A stretch of 64,000 nucleotides of DNA from Streptomyces hayashii (GTDB lineage: Bacteria; Actinomycetota; Actinomycetes; Streptomycetales; Streptomycetaceae). The position numbers were made by a program, and so were the translations under genes. The stretch lies in the NCBI RefSeq assembly GCF_024539815.1, contig NZ_JAHHIU010000099.1, forward strand, positions 1 to 64,000. Direction: 5' to 3'. Below the pieces are notes generated by a model. The model was not told the DNA's origin, searched no databases, and worked only from the letters and a program-made list of their open reading frames with translations. This document shows positions 24,986 through 32,255 of the stretch, piece by piece; position 1 is the stretch's first letter, and each line of letters starts with the position of its first letter.

Positions 24986-26773
24986 GTGCACCCCCGCATC
25001 GAGGACTACGCCCTGATCGGCGACGAGCAGACCGCGGCCCTGGTCGGCACGGACGGCTCGATCGACTGGCTCTGCCTGCCCCGCTTCGACTCCGGGGCCT
25101 GCTTCGCCCGGCTCCTCGGCGACGAGGACAACGGCCACTGGCGCATCGCACCCCAGGGCGAGGAGGGCGCCTGCACCCGGCGCGCCTACCGGCCCGACAC
25201 GCTCGTCCTGGACACCGAGTGGGAGACGGCCGGGGGCGCGATCCGGGTCACCGACCTGATGCCCCAGCGCGACCGGGCCCCGGACGTGGTGCGCATCGTC
25301 GAGGGACTGCGCGGCCGGGTGACCGTCCGCAGCGTCCTGCGGCTGCGGTTCGACTACGGCTGGGTCATCCCCTGGATGCGCCGGGTCGACGGGCATCGGG
25401 TGGCGATCGCCGGACCCGACGCCGTCTGGTTCCGCAGCGAGCCGGAGGTGCGCACCTGGGGCGAGGACTTCACCACGTACTCCGAGTTCACCGTCGCCGA
25501 GGGCGAGTCGGTCGCCTTCGTGCTGACCTGGCACCCCTCGCACGAGTCCCGCCCGCCGCTCGTCGACCCGTGGCAGGCGCTGCGCGTGAGCGTCGACGAC
25601 TGGCAGGAGTGGGCCGCGCGCTGCCGCTACGACGGACCCCACCGGGACGCCGTCGTGCGCTCCCTGATCACCCTCAAGGCCCTCACGTACACCCCCACCG
25701 GCGGCATCGCCGCCGCGCTGACCACCTCCCTGCCCGAGGAACTGGGCGGGGTCCGCAACTGGGACTACCGCTACTGCTGGCTGCGCGACTCCACCCTCAC
25801 CCTGGGCGCGCTCCTGGCGGCGGGCTACGAGGACGAGGCGGAGGCGTGGCGCAACTGGCTGCTGCGCGCCGTCGCGGGCGATCCGGCCGACCTTCAGATC
25901 ATGTACGGCCTGGCGGGCGAGCGCCGGCTGCCCGAGTGCGAGCTGCCGTGGCTGTCGGGCTACGGCGGCTCCACCCCCGTGCGCATCGGCAACGGCGCCG
26001 TGGACCAGCTGCAGCTGGACGTCTACGGCGAGGTCATGGACTCGCTGTCGCTGGCCCGGACCGCGGGGATGTCGCCCAAGCCGCACATGTGGTCGTTGCA
26101 GTGCGCGCTGATGAACTGGCTGAGCGAGAACTGGCGGCAGCCCGACGAGGGGCTGTGGGAGGTGCGCGGCGGCCGGCGCCAGTTCGTGCACTCCAAGGTG
26201 ATGGTGTGGGTGGCCGCCGACCGGGCCGTGCGCGCGCTGGAGGAGTACCCGAAACTCAGCGGCGACCTGGAGGGCTGGCGGGCGCTGCGCGACGAGGTGC
26301 ACCACGAGGTGTGCGAGAAGGGCTACGACCCGCGGCGCAACACGTTCACCCAGTACTACGGATCGGCCGACCTGGACGCCTCCCTGCTGCTCATCCCGCG
26401 CGTCGGCTTCCTGCCGCCGGACGACCCGCGGATCGTCGGGACCGTCGACGCGATCCGCGACGAACTCGGGCACAGCGGCCTGGTGCGCCGCTACAGCACG
26501 GACGGCGCCCCCGTCGACGGGTTGCCGGGCGACGAGGGCGCGTTCCTGGCCTGCTCGTTCTGGCTGGCGGACGCGCTGCACATGACCGGCCGCACCGAGG
26601 CGGCCCGGGAGCTGTTCGAACGGCTGGTGGGGCTGGCCAACGACGTGGGGCTGCTGGCGGAGGAGTACGACCCGGTGGCCGGACGGCATCTGGGCAACTT
26701 CCCGCAGGCGTTCAGCCACATCGGCCTGGTGAACACCGCCCTCGCCCTGTTCGGCGGCGAGGGGGCAGGATAG
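24986..26773 (+). CDS. Glycoside hydrolase family 15 protein (trehalase/glucoamylase-like)
   Basis: 595 residues, cytoplasmic (no signal peptide). The N-terminal domain opens RIEDYALIGDEQTAALVGTD then GSIDWLCLPRFDSGACFARL. The (alpha/alpha)6 catalytic domain has NWDYRYCWLRDSTLTLGALL, LDVYGEVMDSL, PGDEGAFLACSFWLADAL, and AEEYDPVAGRHLGNFPQAFS with candidate catalytic glutamates in the last two. This is the layout of actinobacterial GH15 trehalases such as the mycobacterial type, so trehalose breakdown is a reasonable guess. Start GTG 24986 is by homology. The SDR gene follows after 5 nt and may be co-transcribed. Confidence 0.9.
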   Translation: MHPRIEDYALIGDEQTAALVGTDGSIDWLCLPRFDSGACFARLLGDEDNGHWRIAPQGEEGACTRRAYRPDTLVLDTEWETAGGAIRVTDLMPQRDRAPDVVRIVEGLRGRVTVRSVLRLRFDYGWVIPWMRRVDGHRVAIAGPDAVWFRSEPEVRTWGEDFTTYSEFTVAEGESVAFVLTWHPSHESRPPLVDPWQALRVSVDDWQEWAARCRYDGPHRDAVVRSLITLKALTYTPTGGIAAALTTSLPEELGGVRNWDYRYCWLRDSTLTLGALLAAGYEDEAEAWRNWLLRAVAGDPADLQIMYGLAGERRLPECELPWLSGYGGSTPVRIGNGAVDQLQLDVYGEVMDSLSLARTAGMSPKPHMWSLQCALMNWLSENWRQPDEGLWEVRGGRRQFVHSKVMVWVAADRAVRALEEYPKLSGDLEGWRALRDEVHHEVCEKGYDPRRNTFTQYYGSADLDASLLLIPRVGFLPPDDPRIVGTVDAIRDELGHSGLVRRYSTDGAPVDGLPGDEGAFLACSFWLADALHMTGRTEAARELFERLVGLANDVGLLAEEYDPVAGRHLGNFPQAFSHIGLVNTALALFGGEGAG

Positions 26774-26778
26774 GGGCC

Positions 26779-27534
26779 ATGGATCTTGGACTGAAGGACC
26801 GGGTGTACGTCGTCACCGGGGCCACGCGGGGCCTGGGCAACGCGGCCGCGCGCGAGCTCGTCGCGGACGGCGCGAAGGTCGTCCTGACCGGACGGGACGA
26901 CGGACGCGTCGCCGAGGCGGCGGCCGAGCTGGGACCGAACGCCGTCGGGGTCGCCGTGGACAACGCCGACCCCGACGCGGCGGGCCGGCTGATCGCGGCG
27001 GCGCGGGACGCCTTCGGCGGGTTCGACGGCGTGCTGGTGAGCGTGGGCGGGCCGCCGCCCGGGTTCGTCGCGGACAACACGGACGAGCAGTGGCAGGCCG
27101 CGTTCCAGTCGGTGTTCCTCGGCGCGGTCCGCCTGGCGCGGGCCGCGGCGGCCGAGCTGGAGGCGGGCGGAGTCATCGGGTTCGTGCTGTCGGGATCGGT
27201 GCACGAGCCGATCCCGGGTCTGACGATCTCCAACGGCCTGCGGCCGGGGCTCGCCGGGTTCGCCAAGTCGCTCGCCGACGAGCTCGGGCCCCGGGGGATC
27301 CGGGTCGTGGGACTGCTGCCCGCGCGGATCGACACCGACCGGGTGCGCGAACTCGACGCGCTGTCGGCGGATCCCGAGGCGACCCGGACCGCGAACGAGT
27401 CCCGCATTCCGCTGCGCCGGTACGGCGCGCCGGAGGAGTTCGGCAGGGCGGCGGCGTTCCTGCTGTCGCCGGCCGCCTCCTATCTGACGGGGATCATGCT
27501 GCCGGTCGACGGCGGGATGCGGCACGGGTTCTGA
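26779..27534 (+). CDS. SDR family protein with atypical active site
   Basis: 251 residues with a good Rossmann start (VVTGATRGLG, 11-20) and the C-terminal PVDGG. The usual Asn-Ala-Gly is SVGGPPPG, and the YxxxK region reads TISNGLRPGLAGFAKSLADE, so the catalytic Tyr is replaced and Lys by Arg (compare YSASK). This matches an SDR subgroup with LSN.xR at that place, as in some 3-oxoacyl-ACP reductase-like Bacillus proteins. Activity as a normal oxidoreductase is doubtful. It starts 5 nt after the GH15 stop. Confidence 0.88.
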   Translation: MDLGLKDRVYVVTGATRGLGNAAARELVADGAKVVLTGRDDGRVAEAAAELGPNAVGVAVDNADPDAAGRLIAAARDAFGGFDGVLVSVGGPPPGFVADNTDEQWQAAFQSVFLGAVRLARAAAAELEAGGVIGFVLSGSVHEPIPGLTISNGLRPGLAGFAKSLADELGPRGIRVVGLLPARIDTDRVRELDALSADPEATRTANESRIPLRRYGAPEEFGRAAAFLLSPAASYLTGIMLPVDGGMRHGF

Positions 27535-27601
27535 CGCGCGCCGCGGACCGGCACGGCCCGCGGTGGCAGGGGCGGGGACGAAGACGGGGGCGGCTCGACG
27601 C

Positions 27602-28189
27602 TCAACTGACCCTTTCCGCCTTGTGCTTGGCGCCCTTCATGCGCACCGTGGCCGGCAGGGCCCGCAGCGCAGCCGAGTCCCTGGCGTGGGCCAGGGCCTC
27701 GGTCGTCAGACGGTTCAGCGTCGTCGCCGGGTCCACGTGGGGCTCCAGGAGCAGCCGGACGTGCGCCTCGGGAGCGTCCCGGCGGCCGTTCAGATGGGCG
27801 TGGGCGTGCGCGACGCCGTCCAGCCGGCCGGCCTCGCCCGCGAGCACGCCCTCCAGGGCCCTGCCCCGCAGCAGCGCTCCCGCGCCGTCTCCGGTGTCGA
27901 CGGCGACCTCGCCGAGCCGGCGGCGGCGCAGGACCGCGGCCAGCCACCACAGGGCCAGCAGCACGAGGAGGGCCAGACCGGCGACGACCGCGGGCCACCA
28001 CCAGGCCTCGCCGCGCCAGCGGGTGCGTTCGGCGGTGGTGAGAAGGACGTCGTGGCGGCCGTCGTGGAGCCACCAGGAGGGCGGGGAGGCGCCCAGTCCG
28101 ACGGCCAGCACCGCGCCTCCGACGGCGAGCAGCACCAGCCCGACGGCCCCCACGAGCACGCGGTTGACAGTCCTGAGCATCGTCGTCAC
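27602..28189 (-). CDS. AmaP-like alkaline-shock membrane anchor protein
   Basis: 195 residues. Two N-terminal helices (LRTVNRVLVGAVGLVLLAVG and PAVVAGLALLVLLALWWLAA) are followed by a cytoplasmic Asp23-like domain carrying GALLRGRALEGVLAGEAGRL and HVRLLLEPHVDPATTLNRLT. This is the AmaP layout: a membrane anchor for Asp23 proteins in Staphylococcus. GTG 28189 overlaps the previous gene's stop (GTGA); ATG 28180 is an alternative. It is the last gene of the cluster. Confidence 0.8.
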   Translation of the reverse strand: MTTMLRTVNRVLVGAVGLVLLAVGGAVLAVGLGASPPSWWLHDGRHDVLLTTAERTRWRGEAWWWPAVVAGLALLVLLALWWLAAVLRRRRLGEVAVDTGDGAGALLRGRALEGVLAGEAGRLDGVAHAHAHLNGRRDAPEAHVRLLLEPHVDPATTLNRLTTEALAHARDSAALRALPATVRMKGAKHKAERVS

Positions 28190-28818
28190 CCCTTCTTCCC
28201 GGGCCGGCGCACATGGACCGACAACCGGGGCGGCCGGGCCAGGCCCAGGCCGCGGATCGCGTCCGTCAGGACGGTGTCCAGGTCCGCGTGGACGTCGTCC
28301 AGGTCCCGGAAGTGGCAGACCGCGCGGACGTCGGCCCTGCGTCGCCGGACGCGCACCCGGGCCGACTGCACACCGGCGATCTCCATGGCCCGGTCGCGCA
28401 GCACCAGCCCGGCGGCGTCCCGGTGCAGGCCGGCCCGGACGTCGGGATGGGGGCGGCTCATGGGCAGGACGTGCCGCAGGCCCGGGGTGACGGCCAGGGC
28501 GATCAGCCACAGGCCGAGCGCGGCCGCGACGCCTGCGCCGACCAGCACCCAGACGTCGTCCAGCGGGCGCTCGGCGAGCTGCCGGGCGAGGGCGCGCCGC
28601 CAGGCCATGGCGGGCCGGTGGGCCCGGACGGCGGCGACGTCGTAGAGAAAAGCGCCCGCGACGACCAGCAGCAGCACCGCGACGACGCCGGCGGGCACGC
28701 GACGCGCCGACCAGAAGCGGTGGTCGGCGGGCGCGGCGGCCCGTTCGGGGACGTCGTCCGGTGCGGGCTTGTCCAGCACGGGCACCGCGCCGCCCCGCGG
28801 GCCTTCCGGTTCGCTCAT
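28186..28818 (-). CDS. DUF6286 membrane protein of the Asp23 cluster
   Basis: 210 residues with two transmembrane helices (VPAGVVAVLLLVVAGAFLYD and VWVLVGAGVAAALGLWLIAL) and a C-terminal cytoplasmic domain (AGLHRDAAGLVLRDRAMEIA) resembling the Asp23/AmaP fold. The N-terminal 30 residues are polar and Pro-rich. It overlaps the genes on both sides by 4 nt. DUF6286 is the name I recall for this Streptomyces family; function unknown, presumably another membrane partner of the Asp23 proteins. Confidence 0.75.
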   Translation of the reverse strand: MSEPEGPRGGAVPVLDKPAPDDVPERAAAPADHRFWSARRVPAGVVAVLLLVVAGAFLYDVAAVRAHRPAMAWRRALARQLAERPLDDVWVLVGAGVAAALGLWLIALAVTPGLRHVLPMSRPHPDVRAGLHRDAAGLVLRDRAMEIAGVQSARVRVRRRRADVRAVCHFRDLDDVHADLDTVLTDAIRGLGLARPPRLSVHVRRPGKKG

Positions 28819-29234
28819 CGTGTCCTCCCCTGTGCCGCGCCGGGGGCCGATGTCAGGTGCAGCCGTTCCACCTGGACGGCGACCTCCGGAACCTCCATTC
28901 CCACCAACGCGCCTACCCGCTCGACGACATGTCGACGCACTTCGTGACAGCGGGCTCCGATGTCGGTCGGATAGCCGAGTTCCAGATGGACCCTGACGTG
29001 CGCCGCGTCCGCCGGGGGCGCCCCGGACGACGGGGGACCGGCGTGCGGGCGGACGACGACGGTGGCGTGCGGGGGCCCGGCCTCCGGCGGCAGCGGGCCG
29101 ACCGCCTCGCGCGCCGCCTGGGCGGCGACCTTCGCCACCACCCGGTCGGCGATGCGGGTCGCGCCGCGCCGGCCCGCGGGGACGACGGCCGAGCGCCCGC
29201 CGGCGCCGCCGCTCCCCTCGTCCACGGTGGTCAC
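28815..29234 (-). CDS. Second Asp23/Gls24-like envelope stress protein
   Basis: 139 residues, soluble. RGATRIADRVVAKVAAQAAR near residue 25 mirrors the TSIADGVVEKIAGLAAR segment of the main Asp23 protein, and VRVHLELGYPTDIGARCHEV, then VVERVGALVGMEVPEVAVQV, complete the Asp23 fold. The start is GTG 29234, which overlaps the DUF2273 stop. It is shorter and more diverged than the first Asp23. Confidence 0.8.
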   Translation of the reverse strand: MTTVDEGSGGAGGRSAVVPAGRRGATRIADRVVAKVAAQAAREAVGPLPPEAGPPHATVVVRPHAGPPSSGAPPADAAHVRVHLELGYPTDIGARCHEVRRHVVERVGALVGMEVPEVAVQVERLHLTSAPGAAQGRTR

Positions 29235-29416
29235 CTGCGGCGGTCGTCGCGGGTGCGGAACAGGTCGCCGAGCTCCAGGTCCCCTTCCAGGAACCGGCCG
29301 ACGACGAACCCGATGGCGCCCAATGCCGCCACCAGCACGAAGGCCCCGAACCCGCCGAAGTATCCGGCGAAGCCCAGCGCCATGCCGGCGATCATGCCGA
29401 CCACGGCCATGCTCAC
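29231..29416 (-). CDS. DUF2273-like small membrane protein
   Basis: 61 residues with two hydrophobic segments (AVVGMIAGMALGFAGYFG, AFVLVAALGAIGFVVGRFLE) and a charged tail GDLELGDLFRTRDDRRR. Small DUF2273-type membrane proteins accompany Asp23 and AmaP genes in many Gram-positives. ATG 29416 and 29410 are both possible. It overlaps the next gene by 4 nt. Confidence 0.75.
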   Translation of the reverse strand: MSMAVVGMIAGMALGFAGYFGGFGAFVLVAALGAIGFVVGRFLEGDLELGDLFRTRDDRRR

Positions 29417-29471
29417 GGTGTTCTCCCCTCGGCGGCCCGGTCACCCGGGTCCGCTGCGTGTCGTCCGTGGG

Positions 29472-29957
29472 TCACTGGATCCGGGGCTGCTCCGGCTCCT
29501 CGTCCTCTTCGTCGGGCAGTTTGACGTCGCTCACCGCGATGTTGACCTCGACGACCTCCAGGCCCGTCATACGCTCCACGGCCGCGATCACGTTCTCCCG
29601 CACGGCCTGCGCGACGTCGGCGATGGCCACGCCGTAGTCGACCACGATCTCCAGGTCGAGCGCGGTCTGCACCTCGCCGACCTCGGCCTTCACGCCCCGG
29701 GTGACGGACTTCGAGCCGCCGGGCACCCGGTCGCGCACGGCGCCGAAGGTCCGGCTGAGGCCGCTGCCCATGGTGTGGACGCCCACGACGTCCCGGGCCG
29801 CGAGGCCCGCGATCTTCTCCACGACCCCGTCGGCGATGCTGGTCCGGCCGCGGGTCGCCGGGTCCCCGCCGCCGCGCCGGGCCGCCTTGCGGTTCTGCTG
29901 CGGCTCCGTGCCGCCGTCGGGGGGCTGCGTCCGGTTCTGCTCGACTGCCTCGGTCAT
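29472..29957 (-). CDS. Asp23/Gls24 family envelope stress response protein
   Basis: 161 residues. A polar N-terminal 35 residues is followed by TSIADGVVEKIAGLAARDVV, GVKAEVGEVQTALDLEIVVD and YGVAIADVAQAVRENVIAAV then VEVNIAVSDVKLP, the full Asp23 signature. In Firmicutes such proteins sit under the membrane through AmaP and protect the envelope at alkaline pH. AAGGA stands 10 nt before ATG 29957. It is first of five minus-strand genes in the cluster. Confidence 0.9.
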   Translation of the reverse strand: MTEAVEQNRTQPPDGGTEPQQNRKAARRGGGDPATRGRTSIADGVVEKIAGLAARDVVGVHTMGSGLSRTFGAVRDRVPGGSKSVTRGVKAEVGEVQTALDLEIVVDYGVAIADVAQAVRENVIAAVERMTGLEVVEVNIAVSDVKLPDEEDEEPEQPRIQ

Positions 29958-30053
29958 CGCCGTACGTCCTTACGTCCGGTTCCTTTTCGCCCCCTTCGAC
30001 CACGGTAAGCGCGGTTGCCCGTCCTCGCTCCGGGGATGGGGCACGCTGGAGTA
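29958..30053. promoter_or_regulatory. Divergent promoter region of the Asp23 cluster
   Basis: 96 nt between the Asp23 gene and the oppositely oriented 237-residue gene. TACGTCC and TTACGTCC repeat at 29963-29975. No clear stress-sigma -35/-10 pair could be assigned by eye. Confidence 0.4.
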
Positions 30054-30767
30054 ATGACGGCGGACGGATGGACGAGCGCGGTACGGCATCAGCTGGGCCT
30101 GGGCAGGCTGCTCCCGCTGGGCGGCCCGCGGGACGGTGCGTGGATCACGGAGGCGGCGGCCGGGGCGGTGCTGCGGCGGGCGGTACGCCGTATGGAGGGC
30201 GTCCGGCTGGACGCCCTGCGGATCGCGTCGTCCGACCCGGCGGCGGTGGACGAGCCGGCGGTGCCGCCCCCGCCCGGCGCGCTGCCGCCCGGGCCGCTGC
30301 GGGTGACGGCGGACATCGCCGTGCACGCGTCCGAGCCGCTGCCGACGACGGCGTCCCGCCTGCGCTCGGCGCTGGCGGCGGCCGCGACGGAACGTCTCGG
30401 CCTGATGGTGTCGGACGTGGACCTGCGGGTGACGGCCCTGCTGGACGACGAGCAGGCGCCTCAGGAGGTACGCCCCGGGCCCGAGCCGCCGCCCGTCGGG
30501 GCGGCACAGCACGGCGACGAGGCGCGCGCGACCGTCGCCGCGCTGTCCGTGCCCGGGGTGACCCGGCTGACCGACGTCGTCGGCCGGGCGGTGCGCATCG
30601 AGGAGCGCGAGCACACGGCCGCCCTGCCGCACCGCCACGCCCGCGTGGAGATCGCGGTGAGCGCGCACCACCGGGTCCTGGACGTGGCCCGGCAGGTGCG
30701 CGCGGCGGTGTCGGAGGCGCTGCGCGATCACCCGACGGTGACCGTGCTGGTCACCGCGGTGGAGTGA
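30054..30767 (+). CDS. Asp23-cluster associated protein with two tandem Asp23-like halves
   Basis: 237 residues, soluble. The first half includes WITEAAAGAVLRRAVRRMEG, LRVTADIAVHASEPLPTTAS and RLRSALAAAATERLGLMVSD then VDLRVTALL. The second includes ARVEIAVSAHHRVLDVARQV and RAAVSEALRDHPTVTVLVTA. Both halves follow the Asp23 strand-helix rhythm. I recall this Streptomyces family carrying the uninformative name nucleopolyhedrovirus P10 family protein. It diverges from the Asp23 gene, so shared control is likely. Only the two-half reading is mine. Confidence 0.75.
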   Translation: MTADGWTSAVRHQLGLGRLLPLGGPRDGAWITEAAAGAVLRRAVRRMEGVRLDALRIASSDPAAVDEPAVPPPPGALPPGPLRVTADIAVHASEPLPTTASRLRSALAAAATERLGLMVSDVDLRVTALLDDEQAPQEVRPGPEPPPVGAAQHGDEARATVAALSVPGVTRLTDVVGRAVRIEEREHTAALPHRHARVEIAVSAHHRVLDVARQVRAAVSEALRDHPTVTVLVTAVE

Positions 30768-30788
30768 CCGGGGTCCGCGCGGAACCGG

Positions 30789-31592
30789 CTATTCGCCGAT
30801 GCCGGCCAGGTCCCGCAGCCGGCGGCCCTGGGCGGCCCGCTCGGCGGCGCGCTGCTCGTCGTAGCTGCGGTCGCCGGCGCCGCGCAGCAGCGCCTTGGTC
30901 TCGATGACGGCCTCGCGGGGCGCGGCCAGGATCGCCGCGGCCAGGTCGCGGACGGTGGTGTCGAGGTCGGCGGCGGGCACGGCGACGTTGGCGAGGCCGG
31001 TGCTCACCGCTTCCTCGGCGTCCACGAACCGGCCGGTGAGGCAGATCTCGACCGCACGGCCGTAGCCGACCAGGGAGACCAGGGGGTGTGTGCCCGTCAG
31101 GTCCGGCACCAGGCCGAGGCTGGTCTCGCGCATGGCGAACTGCACGTCGTCGGCGACGACGCGCAGGTCACACGCGAGAGCCAGCTGGAAGCCCGCGCCG
31201 ATGGCGTGGCCCTGGACGGCGGCGATGGACACGACGTCGTTGCGCCGCCACCAGGTGAAGCCCTCCTGGAACCCTGCGATGGCGGCGTCGAGTTCGGCGT
31301 CGCCACTGCGTGCGAGATCGATGAAGGACGGTTCGCCCTCGATCCCCTCGGGCGTGAACATCTGCCGGTCGAGTCCGGCGGAGAAGGACCTGCCCTCGCC
31401 GCGCAGCACGACCACGCGGACGGAGCCCGGCACCAGCCGCCCGGCTTCGGCGAGGGCCCGCCACATGGCGGGGCTCTGCGCGTTGCGTTTGGCCGGGTTG
31501 GCCAGCGTCACCGTGGCGAGCGCGTCGTCGACGGTGAGCCGTACGCCGTCCTTGTCGAGCAGGGGAACGAGTTCCTGGTCGGGCGTGGCCAT
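30789..31592 (-). CDS. Enoyl-CoA hydratase/isomerase family protein
   Basis: 267 residues with the crotonase fold. The oxyanion-hole motifs are RSFSAGLDRQMF and GHAIGAGFQLALACDLRVVA. Of the two catalytic glutamates of hydratases, the first position reads GAGFQ (Gln instead of Glu) and the second is kept in AMRETSLGLVPDL. Loss of one Glu points to isomerase or another crotonase activity rather than standard hydration. It is monocistronic. Tandem 11-bp repeats stand just before its ATG. Confidence 0.88.
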   Translation of the reverse strand: MATPDQELVPLLDKDGVRLTVDDALATVTLANPAKRNAQSPAMWRALAEAGRLVPGSVRVVVLRGEGRSFSAGLDRQMFTPEGIEGEPSFIDLARSGDAELDAAIAGFQEGFTWWRRNDVVSIAAVQGHAIGAGFQLALACDLRVVADDVQFAMRETSLGLVPDLTGTHPLVSLVGYGRAVEICLTGRFVDAEEAVSTGLANVAVPAADLDTTVRDLAAAILAAPREAVIETKALLRGAGDRSYDEQRAAERAAQGRRLRDLAGIGE

Positions 31593-31610
31593 GGGGCGCC
31601 TCCGGTGGGT

Positions 31611-31632
31611 GCGGTCAGCTAGCGGTCAGCTA
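31611..31632. promoter_or_regulatory. Tandem 11-bp direct repeat ahead of the crotonase gene
   Basis: GCGGTCAGCTA occurs at 31611-31621 and again at 31622-31632, one helical turn apart, 18 nt upstream of the ATG at 31592. The spacing fits a regulator bound on one face of the DNA. Further upstream CCACCCGG (31649-31656) and CCGGGTGG (31673-31680) form an inverted repeat. Confidence 0.45.
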
Positions 31633-31711
31633 AGTGACTGCACAGTAACCACCCGGCCGATCGGATCACCGACCGGGTGGCCACCGTCGAAGCCGATGGG
31701 CCGCCCGGGGG

Positions 31712-31933
31712 TCAGGACGAGGCGGCCTTCTTGCCTCGGGTCGCACCGCCACGCCCACGGAGCGTGACGCCCGACTCGCTGAGCATCCGGTGCACGAAGC
31801 CATACGAGCGGCCGGTCTCCTCGGCCAGTGCTCGGATGCTCGCACCGGAGTCGTACTTCTTCTTCAGGTCTGCCGCGAGCTTGTCGCGCGCGGCGCCGGT
31901 CACCCGGCTGCCCTTCTTCAGAGTCTCGGCCAC
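31712..31933 (-). CDS. gbn: Gbn-like small nucleoid-associated DNA-binding protein
   Basis: 73 residues: VAETLKKGSRVTGAARDKLA then ADLKKKYDSGASIRALAEET and GRSYGFVHRMLSESGVTLRG. This is a single helix-turn-helix (ASIRALAEETGRSYGFVHRM) with basic ends. From memory it corresponds to S. coelicolor SCO1839, the GATC-binding nucleoid-associated protein Gbn that affects development; the neighbours (crotonase on one side, ABC-F ATPase on the other) agree with that locus. Start GTG 31933 has GAGGAGG about 6 nt upstream. Its 5' region is rich in GATC. Confidence 0.8.
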   Translation of the reverse strand: MAETLKKGSRVTGAARDKLAADLKKKYDSGASIRALAEETGRSYGFVHRMLSESGVTLRGRGGATRGKKAASS

Positions 31934-32255
31934 CCGTGCCTCCTCATGGGAAGTGCGCTCTGGTCTCCTCATGATCACCCCTCCGGGACGCGATGGCCAC
32001 CCATTCGGCAAGGTCCGTGCGAGACGGTTTTGACGACAGGAGCGCGCCCCCACAAGCGGAACCCGCGATTCCAGGTGTACGCGTTCGTACCGCCGAACGG
32101 GTTCTTTCGCGAAGTGCCAGGTCAGAGACGCGAAACGGCCGATCCCTTGTCGACAAAGGGATCGGCCGTGAAATCGATGTATGACACACCTCGATACGAG
32201 GAGATCTCACACAGATGATGGATCACCGATGGGCCGAATGATCCATCGCCGATGA
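31934..32255. promoter_or_regulatory. GATC-rich upstream region of gbn
   Basis: 322 nt with no gene. GATC occurs at 31973, 32141, 32160, 32203, 32221, 32240 and 32254, seven starts by hand count, where about one is expected at this GC content. It also contains the hairpin at 32135-32169. It is the likely promoter region of gbn and a candidate site for autoregulation. Confidence 0.55.
32135..32169 (-). terminator. 14-bp hairpin downstream of the ABC-F gene
   Basis: Arms 32135-32148 (ACGGCCGATCCCTT) and 32156-32169 (AAGGGATCGGCCGT) pair perfectly around GTCGACA. On the minus strand it follows the ABC-F stop by 86 nt and is trailed by a short T run. Each arm holds one GATC. Confidence 0.7.

Noticed and set aside
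23792..26719. 975-codon minus-strand open frame across SURF1 and GH15 genes
   Set aside because: It spans several real plus-strand genes and their junctions and is low complexity; typical high-GC antisense frame.
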